A stretch of DNA of 23,078 nt, taken from the NCBI GenBank assembly GCA_043754435.1, contig JAYUUS010000283.1, forward strand, positions 1 to 23,078, read 5' to 3'. The position numbers and the translations under genes are program-made. Below, piece after piece: positions 1 through 9,800 of the stretch (positions within the stretch are counted from its first letter, which is position 1; every line of letters begins with the position of its first letter). Source of the DNA: JANNYA01 sp043754435. Its GTDB lineage: Bacteria > Pseudomonadota > Gammaproteobacteria > Xanthomonadales > SZUA-5. Below the pieces are notes generated by a model that made no database searches, was not told the DNA's origin, and saw nothing but the letters and a program-made list of their open reading frames with translations.

Positions 1-141
1 CGACTGGAAACACTATTGGGCGAGCCTCGGGGAACACTCCACCCACGAGCGCCATGCCGCCTGAGTTCAATTCATTTCCCTGCAGTTTGAATTGCACCCT
101 ATCTGCCGTGTCGTCTTGCAGCGAAATTTTTTGGAAGCCAT
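1..141 (-). pseudogene. possible 5' part of a leftward gene with a broken frame at an A-run
   Basis: On the reverse strand a protein-like frame runs from about 135 off the left edge, including the stretches ISLQDDTADRVQFK and GGMALVGGVFPEARP. It has no good start of its own and is closed by a stop just upstream. An ATG at 141-139 lies in another frame and gives MASKK, then meets a run of six A (six T at 127-132 on the + strand). One extra A would join the ATG to the long frame. This may be a real frameshift, a homopolymer sequencing error, or chance. A start at the internal ATG of GGMALV is an alternative. I do not recognise the product, and no SD precedes the 141 ATG. Confidence 0.3.
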
Positions 142-178
142 ACTAGCGCTGCGTTAATCTGAAATGAAGTATGCAAAC

Positions 179-182
179 AGGA
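179..182 (+). promoter_or_regulatory. Shine-Dalgarno site AGGA selecting the 188 start
   Basis: AGGA lies 5 bases before the ATG at 188. The in-frame ATG at 164 has no purine-rich site before it, so 188 is the better-supported start. Confidence 0.4.
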
Positions 183-187
183 TCAGC

Positions 188-1090
188 ATGCCTACACAAC
201 CCATTCGACCGGCGTTGGACATTCCTGATGTCAAGGAGCAACTCAGGCTCCTCGTCGCAGAACTGACAAAATCAAATATACAGCTAGAGACGATTGGCAA
301 GCAGGTAGCGGGCTCCGAGTCTATCGTAGACGCTATTCGACAGCAGGCGCAGGCGCTGAGCGAACAGGCGGCTGTCGCACAAGAGGCCGTCGGAGCGGCA
401 ACACAGACCGCAAAGCGTTCGCTCGTTTACTTTCGCCAAAAAATGCGCGCAGTCCTGCAATTAGTTGAGCCAACGAAAAATTGGCTAGAAAACTCTAGCA
501 AACTTCAAACTAGCCTGCGCAAGCTGATGTTACCGCTATGGTTTTTTCTCTTCGGTACGCCACTGGCTATTGCGTTGCTTGCTTTATCGTTTTGGTTTAA
601 GCCCGCAACACAGATTCCACCGGCCGCAATTAATAATTATTTCATACGTACGGCTGACGAAAGCGCTGCGCCAAAAGACGTAATTGTGACGGCTTTTTAT
701 GGGCCGACTTTCGATAGTGGATCGAAAAGCAAATGTTTAGCCGCAGAGGTCGCGGTTGCTTGCGCAGATACAACACGCTGGATAAGTGCCGAAATGACGC
801 TCGATAAGTTTCTAAAAAGCCATCCAAAACCAACGGCTTGGTTTTTACAAATTGGCCACGACCGCGACCGTCTGGGCAAGCGGGCGGCGGCTGAATTTGG
901 CTCCAACCATGGCCTAACCTTTGCTCGATTCGAGTTTGTAAAGCAAGCGTTTCTGGAACTGCCAGAACTGCAATCAGCGGCACAGCTGCCGCCATTTGTA
1001 ATACCTGGTTATAAGCATGAACCAGCGAATAAAAATCGAGATCGCACGCCCACGCTGTATTTAATTTGGGGGAAAGAAGATGGGAAATGA
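188..1090 (+). CDS. membrane-anchored protein with C-terminal OmpA-like domain
   Basis: A 300-residue protein. Residues about 15-105 are helical and probably coiled-coil (many Gln, Ala, Glu). One strong membrane span lies at about 113-137 (LMLPLWFFLFGTPLAIALLA), preceded by Lys/Arg, so the N-terminus is predicted cytosolic and the C-terminus periplasmic. The C-terminal part follows the OmpA-like pattern: IGHDRDRLG (222-230) matches the GHTDxxG region, NHGLTFAR (240-247) matches NxxLSxxR including the peptidoglycan-binding Arg (R247), and GYKHEPANKNRDR (274-286) matches the closing GY..P...N..R segment. Two Cys lie between the span and this domain. It overlaps the next gene by 11 bases, so the two are probably co-translated. 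Inferred role: tether or envelope sensor for the TIR protein downstream. The OmpA match is degenerate and was made by eye. ATG 164 would add 8 residues. Confidence 0.75.
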   Translation: MPTQPIRPALDIPDVKEQLRLLVAELTKSNIQLETIGKQVAGSESIVDAIRQQAQALSEQAAVAQEAVGAATQTAKRSLVYFRQKMRAVLQLVEPTKNWLENSSKLQTSLRKLMLPLWFFLFGTPLAIALLALSFWFKPATQIPPAAINNYFIRTADESAAPKDVIVTAFYGPTFDSGSKSKCLAAEVAVACADTTRWISAEMTLDKFLKSHPKPTAWFLQIGHDRDRLGKRAAAEFGSNHGLTFARFEFVKQAFLELPELQSAAQLPPFVIPGYKHEPANKNRDRTPTLYLIWGKEDGK

Positions 1091-4000
1091 CGAGACACAA
1101 GCAAAAAACAATGAGCAAAAAGCTGCTTCGCCTCAAGCGAGTTGGGCAGTTTTTTTTAATGAAATAGGTGACGCCATCCGCAAACGCGATGACCCACTAC
1201 TCATCATAGATACTGCTGATTGTGCTTTGATCAACCACCTGTCAGAAAATGCCTATCAGTACTATCACAGCGACAGCCATCCAGGTTGGATAGCTTTGCT
1301 GGAGTACGCCGCAGAACAAGTCAAACTCGGTGAGGTAGCGGCACTCCGAGCCAATACAGTGCTTTACCCAAAGATCAACAGCGCGTGCGAATTGGCACGG
1401 ATCGCAGGCGCTGCCAATCAAACTCTTTGGCTTTGCGCCGCAGATGATCAAACTCTCACAATTCAGGCTGCGAACTTTTTTAGGTATTTGCCGGGTTGGA
1501 AGTTGCGCTTCTTTATTGACAGCGCCTCGCATTCTGACGCCATTCGCCCAACCAATTTTTCGCAGGCATTCGAGCAGTGTTTGCAGGATCGCTTTGGCCT
1601 CAAAATACCGCATACAGATGAATTTCCCTTCGTTGAAACCGTAATGCATGCGCTTACGATCGGCACCCGCTGCGATACTTCTCGAACGGACGATTTGCTG
1701 AAAGTCCTCAGCCCCGCAGCAAAATCTCAACTCGCAGAAATAGAGAGGGATTTGAGAACGACGCGGGAAAAGGCGGAGATCGATGAAAAGTCAACTGATC
1801 CGAAAACTCCGGAGCAAACTAAACAAATCCAAAAGGCGATCACCGAGCCTAGGGTGTGGCAATCAAACATAATCAGGAAATTGGTTGAATTTTTTCATCC
1901 AGAACTGGCGCGCTGGGCACAATCACAGGATCTTCTGGAAGATTTTTACTTCGCTTGCTCGCGCGTGGCTAATTCCGATGTCGCTGGAGTAGCACCTGTC
2001 TGGTACGCAAGCGAACTCTTGCCTCAACGATTGAAAGGGCAGCTTGAGGATCCAGATTTTTGTGCTTGGCTGAGGCGTTTTGAGAGCCACTGGAACCCGC
2101 CAACGCCGTTGGCGTTGATGGATGACTCTGAGAACATCACTAGTTTCTTGCTGAAGCTACAAGACATATTGAGATACAAATCAAACAGTAATGAAGAATG
2201 GAGTCTGTCCGAAGGCTACCGACGGCGCGCGACAATTCATATGCGCCAGGTAACTGAGCTAATCAGTGGCTGGCTGAAAGTAGTAGAAGATCCAGCGTCA
2301 AAATTTTACCAGGTGCGTGAACGCCTGACCCTAATTAGATGCTTGATCCCGATTGTTCGTTACTGCCCAGAGATAACAAAAGCGCAATCCGACCAAGACA
2401 AACCGCAATCCGTCCAGGACAAACCGCAAGTCGTTAAGGAGGAAAAGGAAGCCATCCACAGCAACGATGCCAAAACACAACTCACTGCTATCGTTAAAGG
2501 GCTGAAAAAACATTTAGAGAAACTGTTCTCGTTTAGCTGGGTTGAAGAGTTTGCGAAAATTCAAGCTGCGCTTAAAGGTATGGATGAAGCGCATAAACGA
2601 GTTCTCCAACAGTTAGCTAAAATCAAAGGAGGCACGACTGTTGTTAAGGAAAGCCTCGGTAAAGCTCCTGCTGAGGAATGCGAAGGTTTGATCCTCGCAA
2701 TTAAGTCCAAACTTGCAGGAGCTCTTACCGACCTTAACCGCACAGAATCAAACGCGATGGCAAATGTCAACATGCCAGAGAGGCTTATTAAGGAACTGGC
2801 AACACTGTCAGAGTCGGCCTTCACACCCTGCAAAGCGACATTGAGCACGATTTACGAGAACCTCGACACGTTTCAGATTGAACCATTGAAGCAGTTTGAT
2901 AGTGATTTAGATGCATTAAAAGATTCGCTTAGTAAGGTGAACGCACTATTCAAAGAAGCCGAGACGCGATGGAAAGACGTTGAAGTGATCGAAAAAACCA
3001 GCCCGAGCTTCGAAGACTTATTGAAGTTAGATGCAACAGAGGCTAGCCAGTCCAACCACAACGGAAAAGGAACGCCTCAAATTAAACTTGATGTTGTGGT
3101 GGCTACTCTTCAACGGGCATTAGGCAAAGACCACCAAGCGCTTGAACAGCGATTGGGTCAATCCACAAGAACCAGTAACAGCTTTGGCAACTCGCTTAAG
3201 GCCTTGCACGCTGCTGAAACCTTGCAACAAATGCTTTCAAGTGAAACCAAGGATTCATTCAATCTGTCAGAAGCGGATTTAAAAGCCCTATTGAAACGGC
3301 TTGACTCAGATTTGGCAGCGCTGCACCAACAGGTAATGACGCGACGGCGCAACAACCTAGTCCTGCATACACCAACAATTGACGCACTTGAAATAGAAGT
3401 TCTGCTTTTGTGGCGGCAGTTAGATGCTGCGATTCAACAGTCAAAGGCAACTGGCGAAGTTGAGAAATCACAGCGAAGAGCACCGGAAGGCTCAAACTTT
3501 GCGCGTATTGAACGCAAGATTGAATCCCTTGAAGCTGCGCAGAAGCGCCATCCTGTGATCCCGGTCGAGCGCGTCAAACTGTTGCGCGCGGAATTGCACG
3601 AAAGCAAAGATCGATACGACCTAGCGATCAATGCCTATCAAGCGCTCGCCGAGCAGTGTGAGTACTTGCATGATCCAGTGCTTTGGCGATTGGCCTACTA
3701 CGGCGCATTAAGGTGTCACATGAGTGCACGCAGCCTTCCGGAGTACGCTGTCCTTTCAAGATTCCTAGCGTTTGCCGACGTACAAGATCTCAGATCCAAA
3801 GAGATTGATCGCTACCGCAAAGGCAGCGGCAACTTGGTCATTTTCCCAAGTTTTCGAGGCTCGATTCGAGCAGAAGTCAGTGCTTTGTGTGCGAGCGTTC
3901 GAAGCCTGAAGGAAGAGCAAGACGGGGGCTTATCACTATTTATTGATCACGATCGAAATGAAAGCGAAGACTTTGATCCGGTCATTTACGAACGCTTACT

Positions 4001-4301
4001 GAGCGCAGACATTGCAATTGTTTTTATCACTGAGGACTACTTCTCTAGTCCGTGGTGCAAAGCCGAACTGACCTTGCTTCTGCAGCAGAACCGATTTCGG
4101 GGAACGCAGCTGCATTATGTCTATGTCGATCAACGTTCAATACAGTCCAATCCGCTAAACACCGAATCGCAATATTTTAATAATGATCGGATGGATAGAT
4201 TGCGTAACTACGGGGAAAAACTTGTGCCGGAGGTGATTGGGCGTGACTATCTGGTCGAAAAGCTATCGAAACCTCTAATAGCCCTCATTACGCAGGGTTA
4301 G
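1080..4301 (+). CDS. large helical protein with C-terminal TIR domain (putative NADase effector)
   Basis: A 1073-residue soluble protein. The N-terminal 200 residues look alpha/beta (PLLIIDTAD near 40) and are not recognised. Residues about 200-860 are mainly helical, with charged coiled-coil stretches and a Lys/Gln-rich linker around 435-455. A TPR-like helical pair precedes the last domain. Residues about 917-1073 form a TIR domain: NLVIFPSFRG (strand A and loop), IAIVFITEDYFSSPWCKAEL containing the SxWCxxE motif, and LHYVYVDQRS. E996 in WCKAEL is the expected catalytic Glu of TIR NAD-cleaving enzymes. The start overlaps the upstream OmpA-like gene by 11 bases, with a purine-rich GGGGGAAAGAAG before the ATG. 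Known of the family: bacterial TIR domains cleave NAD+ or make signalling nucleotides from it. Inferred: effector controlled by the membrane partner. The N-terminal function is unknown. Confidence 0.85.
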   Translation: MGNDETQAKNNEQKAASPQASWAVFFNEIGDAIRKRDDPLLIIDTADCALINHLSENAYQYYHSDSHPGWIALLEYAAEQVKLGEVAALRANTVLYPKINSACELARIAGAANQTLWLCAADDQTLTIQAANFFRYLPGWKLRFFIDSASHSDAIRPTNFSQAFEQCLQDRFGLKIPHTDEFPFVETVMHALTIGTRCDTSRTDDLLKVLSPAAKSQLAEIERDLRTTREKAEIDEKSTDPKTPEQTKQIQKAITEPRVWQSNIIRKLVEFFHPELARWAQSQDLLEDFYFACSRVANSDVAGVAPVWYASELLPQRLKGQLEDPDFCAWLRRFESHWNPPTPLALMDDSENITSFLLKLQDILRYKSNSNEEWSLSEGYRRRATIHMRQVTELISGWLKVVEDPASKFYQVRERLTLIRCLIPIVRYCPEITKAQSDQDKPQSVQDKPQVVKEEKEAIHSNDAKTQLTAIVKGLKKHLEKLFSFSWVEEFAKIQAALKGMDEAHKRVLQQLAKIKGGTTVVKESLGKAPAEECEGLILAIKSKLAGALTDLNRTESNAMANVNMPERLIKELATLSESAFTPCKATLSTIYENLDTFQIEPLKQFDSDLDALKDSLSKVNALFKEAETRWKDVEVIEKTSPSFEDLLKLDATEASQSNHNGKGTPQIKLDVVVATLQRALGKDHQALEQRLGQSTRTSNSFGNSLKALHAAETLQQMLSSETKDSFNLSEADLKALLKRLDSDLAALHQQVMTRRRNNLVLHTPTIDALEIEVLLLWRQLDAAIQQSKATGEVEKSQRRAPEGSNFARIERKIESLEAAQKRHPVIPVERVKLLRAELHESKDRYDLAINAYQALAEQCEYLHDPVLWRLAYYGALRCHMSARSLPEYAVLSRFLAFADVQDLRSKEIDRYRKGSGNLVIFPSFRGSIRAEVSALCASVRSLKEEQDGGLSLFIDHDRNESEDFDPVIYERLLSADIAIVFITEDYFSSPWCKAELTLLLQQNRFRGTQLHYVYVDQRSIQSNPLNTESQYFNNDRMDRLRNYGEKLVPEVIGRDYLVEKLSKPLIALITQG
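2384..2425 (+). repeat. 21-bp tandem duplication inside the TIR gene linker
   Basis: Two adjacent 21-base copies, 19 of 21 identical, encode QSDQDKP then QSVQDKP; a partial third copy (PQV) follows. The repeat is in frame and lengthens a charged linker between helical regions. Confidence 0.75.
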
Positions 4302-4312
4302 GAGACTTTCTA

Positions 4313-4447
4313 ATGCCAGCTAATATTGCGACCCCAAAAGCATTCTTCATCACACCAACGATAAAAAATTGTGGTCGCGTTTTTGCAGTCATTCCCGATG
4401 TATTTGCCCAGAACAAATCATCTCAGACAAACTCATTGACGCCATAA
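4313..4447 (+). CDS. small ORF, 44 residues, unknown
   Basis: It begins 11 bases after the TIR gene stop, with AGGAG at 4300-4304 spaced 8 bases from the ATG, a good ribosome-binding site. The product starts MPANIATPKAFFITPTIKN and has no recognisable domain. The FFITP stretch faintly resembles the first strand of TIR or deoxyribosyltransferase-like proteins, so it could be the 5' stub of a lost gene rather than a functional peptide. Codon use gives no decisive support. Confidence 0.25.
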   Translation: MPANIATPKAFFITPTIKNCGRVFAVIPDVFAQNKSSQTNSLTP

Positions 4448-4448
4448 A

Positions 4449-4471
4449 GGCGCTTTAAACGCTACTTTTTT
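4449..4471 (+). terminator. weak hairpin plus T-run after block A
   Basis: GGCG and CGCT pair (one G-U) around a 7-base loop and are followed after two bases by six T. The stem is short, so this is only a possible terminator separating the OmpA-like/TIR pair from the next block. Confidence 0.25.
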
Positions 4472-4527
4472 CACTTGCTTCAAAATCCAAAAACTTTCAT
4501 GTCAATCACAAAATCCGGAGTCCAAAA

Positions 4528-6816
4528 ATGTTGAATATTTCAAACCTAAACGCCGCTATTGGTTGGTTAGAGACGGCGCAAACACCACTCAGCAAAATTG
4601 CGCAGACACGGGTTTTAAAAACTGATCTTGCCCTAAACAGGAAGGCAGATTTTGCGGTCGATGGCGGTACTTTGACCGCTTCGGTCGGCGCATCGGGCGG
4701 GTTTGAGATTTATGTTTTTAATGATGCAAAAGACAAAGATCCAGAGCGGGTGCTTGGTGAATTAAAAACCGATGCACGCACGCTTGCGGGTGTTGATTGG
4801 CGGCCGCAAATCGATGCGACTGACGGTGTAATCCGCACCGCCTATATAGCAAGCTTTTCGGTCAAAGCTGGCATCAGCGCCAATATTGGGGCGACCGTGG
4901 GCGGCATCTCGGGTGATCGCGAGCTGGTATTGGGCAGCTATTGTCGTCAAGCGAACCCAAAAGCAACATTGCTATCGGTAGTGCGCGCGGATTTGCAGCA
5001 TGGCTTGCCTAGCATCTTGGATTTTGCCGAAACACGCGACCTCGCTGAGGGAAATGCTGTGACGATGCGCATCGGTGGCGGATTAAACGCAAGTTTGACG
5101 CTAGCTTGGGCTGAGGTTTTTGCGGGCGCATTAGGATCACTCACCCGTGAACTGGGTTCATCAGTGCCGCTGGCGCTAAAAATTAGCGCTGGCGCAAAAC
5201 TTACTGCCACAGTCGCGGTAAGAGATGATTTCCAACTGGCGATTACGCGCGCGCCAGACGCTTACACGATTGCGGTGCGCAAGTTGGCGCAGCGTACGCT
5301 GGGATTGGGCGTTACCGTTGGCTTCGAAGTTTCGCTGTCACAAGCCAGCCAGAACTATTTAAAGGGCGTCGCAAGCCAAGTTCTAGATCAACTATTTGCG
5401 GGTGCAACAACAGTTCTTGAACGACTGCAAGCGTTGGAACCTGCGACATTAATTGCGACCGCAGCGGCCACGCTACCTGAAGCCCTTAAACCTGTCCTAC
5501 TGCAGATGACTGAGCAATATGCGCTCGCCTCGGCGGCGCCTATTTCCAAGTTGATCAAACGACTAGACGGCAAAATCAAGGAAATTCACGAAAAGATCTC
5601 GGCGGTAGTCAGCGCAAAGCTAAAGGCGAGCTTTGCCTTCAATTACCAACGTATAGCCACCGATGGATCAATTCTCGAAGTAAGCATGGCGGCGCTCGAC
5701 GCACTGACGCACCAACAGCTAGTGGCGTTAAATTTAGGCCAATTTTTAGCTCGAATTCAATCTGGACAAATTGCCGCAACGGTCAATCGATATTTACATC
5801 AGACTTCCCTGGAGCGCTCCAGCACCCTCGGTTTTTCTATCGGTCTGGGTCGCTGGTTCAATGCCAAAAGCCTTACCACGCGAAAGATCCGCGAGGTTTG
5901 GCAAACCGACATCGATGGTAATATGCGGCTTGCACAATTGGGCATGCTTAGCTACGAAGACAGCTGGCAGGGCGCGCAACGCAGCTGGTCTGCGACGCTG
6001 AAAGCAGATGCAGCGGTTTTTAGAAAAGCACCCTTGCGCGAGGATTTCACTCTTGGAATTCATCTGCTTGCGAATTCCGATATCGACAGTTTGAGCAATT
6101 TAGCGGATGCGTTTGAAACCGCGCTGTTGTTTGGTGTGTTTGACGCAAGCGGGAAAGCCACCGCCCATGCTTCATTGAGTGGCATGGACGTTGTTTCAAC
6201 GGCAGTGTCATTCAGTCTTGAGGGCACGAGTTTCAATAAGGTATTGCACGCGCTGTCAAATTTAACTGCGGCGCAATTTGGCGACGCGCTGGCGGCTGGC
6301 ATGGGTATCTGGTCGAGCGTGCCTGCGCGAAACGACTTAGCAGTGCGCAAGCACGTCTATGGCCCTGTATGGGCAGACGTGGTCAGCAACGGTTACCAGC
6401 TTAGTTCAACATCATTGGCATTTCGAGTTGCGCTGCGGCGCGCTGGTTTCACCAATACCGATCAGCAAAAAGAAGGTGGACCCAGGCCCATTCAAGCGAT
6501 CGGGCAATTGCGGCCTCGCTCGGCGGCGCGCATGGCTTATGACCATTCGTCTTTGTCAGAACGCTTCGAAAACCTTAACAACGCTATTGATTTGCTGCTG
6601 TCAACCACGGGCGACTACCCCGGCGCATTGGATGACGCATTTCAGCGTCTGTTCCTAAGAAAATCGGTATTCCAAAACATGTTCACGTTGCGCGCAATGG
6701 CTTATCTGTTCTCCAGTCTAGCCGAGCGGCTTAGCGCATCGGGCGCAGAGGGCTATCAAGCCACTCTAACGGTCACTCTGGTTTCCGGGGATCAGATCGT
6801 GTTTGGTCAGCATTAG
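4528..6816 (+). CDS. unknown 762-residue beta-rich protein, partner of the CHAT enzyme
   Basis: I do not recognise this family. The start is supported by GGAG at 4517-4520, 7 bases before the ATG. There is no signal peptide or clear membrane helix. The sequence has many alternating, Gly/Ala/Ser/Thr-rich segments that look like amphipathic beta strands, for example AGISANIGATVGG, GGGLNASLTLAW, GLGVTVGFEVSL, and in the second half SSTLGFSIGLGRWF and RSWSATLKADAAVF. A helical, charged stretch around 340-370 (KLIKRLDGKIKEIHEKIS) separates the two halves, which may be related. It ends 73 bases before the CHAT/lipase gene and is probably in the same operon. By analogy with other bacterial caspase-like protease loci it could be the protease's substrate, an adaptor, or a pore- or lipid-binding effector. 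That is inference from position and composition only. Confidence 0.75.
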   Translation: MLNISNLNAAIGWLETAQTPLSKIAQTRVLKTDLALNRKADFAVDGGTLTASVGASGGFEIYVFNDAKDKDPERVLGELKTDARTLAGVDWRPQIDATDGVIRTAYIASFSVKAGISANIGATVGGISGDRELVLGSYCRQANPKATLLSVVRADLQHGLPSILDFAETRDLAEGNAVTMRIGGGLNASLTLAWAEVFAGALGSLTRELGSSVPLALKISAGAKLTATVAVRDDFQLAITRAPDAYTIAVRKLAQRTLGLGVTVGFEVSLSQASQNYLKGVASQVLDQLFAGATTVLERLQALEPATLIATAAATLPEALKPVLLQMTEQYALASAAPISKLIKRLDGKIKEIHEKISAVVSAKLKASFAFNYQRIATDGSILEVSMAALDALTHQQLVALNLGQFLARIQSGQIAATVNRYLHQTSLERSSTLGFSIGLGRWFNAKSLTTRKIREVWQTDIDGNMRLAQLGMLSYEDSWQGAQRSWSATLKADAAVFRKAPLREDFTLGIHLLANSDIDSLSNLADAFETALLFGVFDASGKATAHASLSGMDVVSTAVSFSLEGTSFNKVLHALSNLTAAQFGDALAAGMGIWSSVPARNDLAVRKHVYGPVWADVVSNGYQLSSTSLAFRVALRRAGFTNTDQQKEGGPRPIQAIGQLRPRSAARMAYDHSSLSERFENLNNAIDLLLSTTGDYPGALDDAFQRLFLRKSVFQNMFTLRAMAYLFSSLAERLSASGAEGYQATLTVTLVSGDQIVFGQH

Positions 6817-6880
6817 CCGCCGCTTAACTGTTCAATTCCAAACCTACGAACGAGCAACCCCTTACAACCCAAAACCCTTT

Positions 6881-6884
6881 GGAG
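6881..6884 (+). promoter_or_regulatory. Shine-Dalgarno site GGAG selecting the 6890 start
   Basis: GGAG stands 5 bases before the ATG at 6890. The frame stays open back to an ATG-less start near 6803 that would overlap the previous gene, but that start has no such site, so 6890 is preferred. Confidence 0.6.
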
Positions 6885-6889
6885 ATCCC

Positions 6890-9800
6890 ATGAACTATCG
6901 AATTTATGGTCAAAAAACTCACACTACTTCAGAAGAAGAGGGGCTGATTGTTGCAATCGATCTCTCCAGCTCACGGGCGACTTCGAATGAGTCCACACTG
7001 ATCACCGATGACAACTTGATTGAGCTCGAACTAGAAGGCGGCATCCGTTTGATGCTGTTTCCAGACGAGTTAGAACAATCGCCCTGGTTCAAGCTGGGCC
7101 AAAATCGCGACAGTGCAGAACCGGTTTTGGTTCTGGCCGATGCCAGCACGCGCGGTGGCCTAGGTGGCCTAGTCAAGTTCATGTTCGTGCACGTGGCAAA
7201 AAAAGCTGGGCAGATCGTTGCGCGACTGCGTGATTTCGCGTTGAGCGAAGTGGAAGCAAGGCTGTGTCCGAATCCGCGCGTGATGAAATGGAATGGCGCT
7301 ACTGGCATTTGGGATACTGCCACCGCAATCATTGCACAGAAGGATCCGGTGCTGTTGCTGATTCACGGCACGTTTTCATCAACCGAGGGCAGTTTCGGCG
7401 CGTTGTGGCAACAGTCAAAAACGGAGTGGGCGCGTCTGGTGGCGAAGTATCGAGGCGAAGTTTATGCACTTGAGCACCGGACTTTGGCGCATACCCCGGT
7501 TTCTAATGCAATTGATGCGCTAAACGCTTTTGGCAAAGGCCTACAGCTGGATTTGATGACGCATTCGCGCGGCGGACTGGTCGCGGAACTATTAGCGCAG
7601 GCCGTGCCCACAGAGAATACTTTGGCAGGCATTCACGACCAAATTGAAAAGGCGATTGCCGCGGCCAGCATTGATGTCGTCAAAAACTATGAAGAACTGC
7701 TCAGTGAATTTAAGACGCTGACGGCGTTAAAGCGCGAAAAACAAATTAGCGTGCGCAGAATTGCGCGGGTGGCTTGCCCGGCGCGTGGCACGACCCTGTT
7801 GTCGCCAAAGCGTTTGCGCAATTGGCTCAGCTTATTGCGTAAATCGATGTCGGCGGCGCAATGGGTTGCGCCAAACTTTGCGACGCACATGACTGCGCTG
7901 ATCGAGCTGACCAAAGCAGTCGTGTTGAACTGCATCAAACCGCATGAAATTCCCGGCTTTGCGGCGATGGATCCGGGGGGTGTTTTCATTCGTCATTTAA
8001 TCAATCACCCCAATATTTCCTCGGCCAGCGAATTGGCCGTAGTTGCTAGCGATATGCGCGGCACCGGCTTGCTTAAAAGTGCGACCGATCTGGCATTAGA
8101 TGTTTATTTTGGCCGTAGTAACGACTGGGTAGTGGATTGCGATTCCATGGTTGGCGGCGCACAGCGTCTTTTCGTGCTGCAATTTCGCCAAAGTGGTGCG
8201 GTGATGCATACGCAATATTTTGGCGACCCACGTTTTGCTACCGCAATTCTAGGTAGTTTACTAAGCACCGCATTCTCCGATATAGAGTCGTTAGGATTTA
8301 AACGCGCGCAGATTGTGCAAGCCGAATTGCGCGGGCTGAAGTTGCGCCAGGGGAATGTAAATGGCCCAGTGCTATTCGTCCTTCCCGGCATTATGGGCAG
8401 CCATTTGGCGATCAACAAAAACCGTATTTGGATTGACTTCCCGAGTTATGTGAGCGGCGGGTTTGGCAAATTGCGCATTGATCAGCAGGGTGTCAGCGCC
8501 ACTGATTTAGTGGCGAGTGCGTATCAGGACTTTGTCGATGAATTTTCGTCTACCCACGAGGTAATTGCTTTTCCCTATGACTGGCGCAAACCCTTGCATG
8601 AAGCAGGGGTAGCCCTCAATGCAGCGATCGCCGCAAAACTGAAGCAAATTGATTTGAACAAACGCCCCATTCAGATCGTGGCGCACTCGATGGGCGGCAT
8701 GGTGGTACGTGCGATGTTGAATTTAACCGACAACGCTTGGAACAAGGCCAAAGAAAATGCTAGCTCACGCATCATTATGTTGGGAACCCCGAATAAAGGC
8801 GCGCATGCAATTACCGAGGTTTTGACCGGGCGTGAGCGCACAATTAAGTTTCTTGACACGATTGATTTAGCCAATTCAAGCGAGTTCCATGTCGGCCTAG
8901 CCGCCGCGTTTCCCGGCGCACTGGATTTGCTTCCCGTTGCAACCGACGAGGATCAGCGCGACTACTTTAGTGCCATAGAATGGCAACCCATCGGCGCAAA
9001 AATTAGTGCTCGCTGGCCGCTCGCAAGCGCCACTAATTTGGACAGGGCGAAAAAATGGCGAGCCGCGATTAATGAGCAAGCACTGGCAGATGAACGGGTG
9101 TTTTACATCGCCGGGCACGCCGCAGAAACACCTAGTGGTGTTGATATCACGGGCACAAAATTACGCATCAAAAAAAGCACACGCGGCGACGGCCGAGTGC
9201 TGTGGAACACCGGAATCCCACACAACGTACCGACGTGGTACGCCAAGGGCGTGGCACATGGCGACTTGCCGGATAGCCGTAAAGTGCAAATCGCTTGCCG
9301 AGAAATACTGGCTACTGCGCGCACCGAACTACTTTCCAAGACTGCGCCGGAAGCAATCAAACCCGGCTTTTTCGCTTGGCTGCGCGAGAGTGATGATGCA
9401 CTGGCAAACTACTCACCCAGCGCATTGGAGTTCGAGCGCAGTGCACTCGCCCGCAGCGACGAACCTCAGCAATTAGACTTGCCCGAAAACAATCTTTCAA
9501 GCTTGTCCGTGCGTGTCTGTTTTGGCCATTTGAAGTCGGCTAAGCACCCGCTATTTGTCGGGCATTACCAAGGCGATGGCGTGCTGAGTGCCGAGCGCGC
9601 CATTGACGGCGAGTTCAAAGGCGCGTTGAGTGCGCGTCATGAATTGGACGATTATCCTGGTGCGATCGGCACGCATCTTTGCATTCTGGGCAATGCCAAG
9701 CGCAACTTTTTTTCGGGCGCAGTCGTCGCGGGTCTAGGCGAAATTGGCGGATTGCGCGCGGCAGGCTTGACGCGCACGGTGCGCGCCGCGGTTATTGGTT

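Noticed and set aside
642..1136. Long reverse-strand frame of 164 codons opposite the OmpA-like gene
   Set aside because: It overlaps two well-supported genes, reads as a Cys/Arg/Leu-rich shadow and has no recognisable domain.
4475..4527. Possible sigma-70 promoter before the 762-residue gene (TTGCTT as -35)
   Set aside because: No acceptable -10 hexamer at 16-18 bases, so the promoter call was dropped.
6803..6889. Upstream extension of the CHAT/lipase gene overlapping the 762-residue gene
   Set aside because: The added 29 residues look non-conserved and lack a ribosome-binding site, while GGAG precedes the ATG at 6890.
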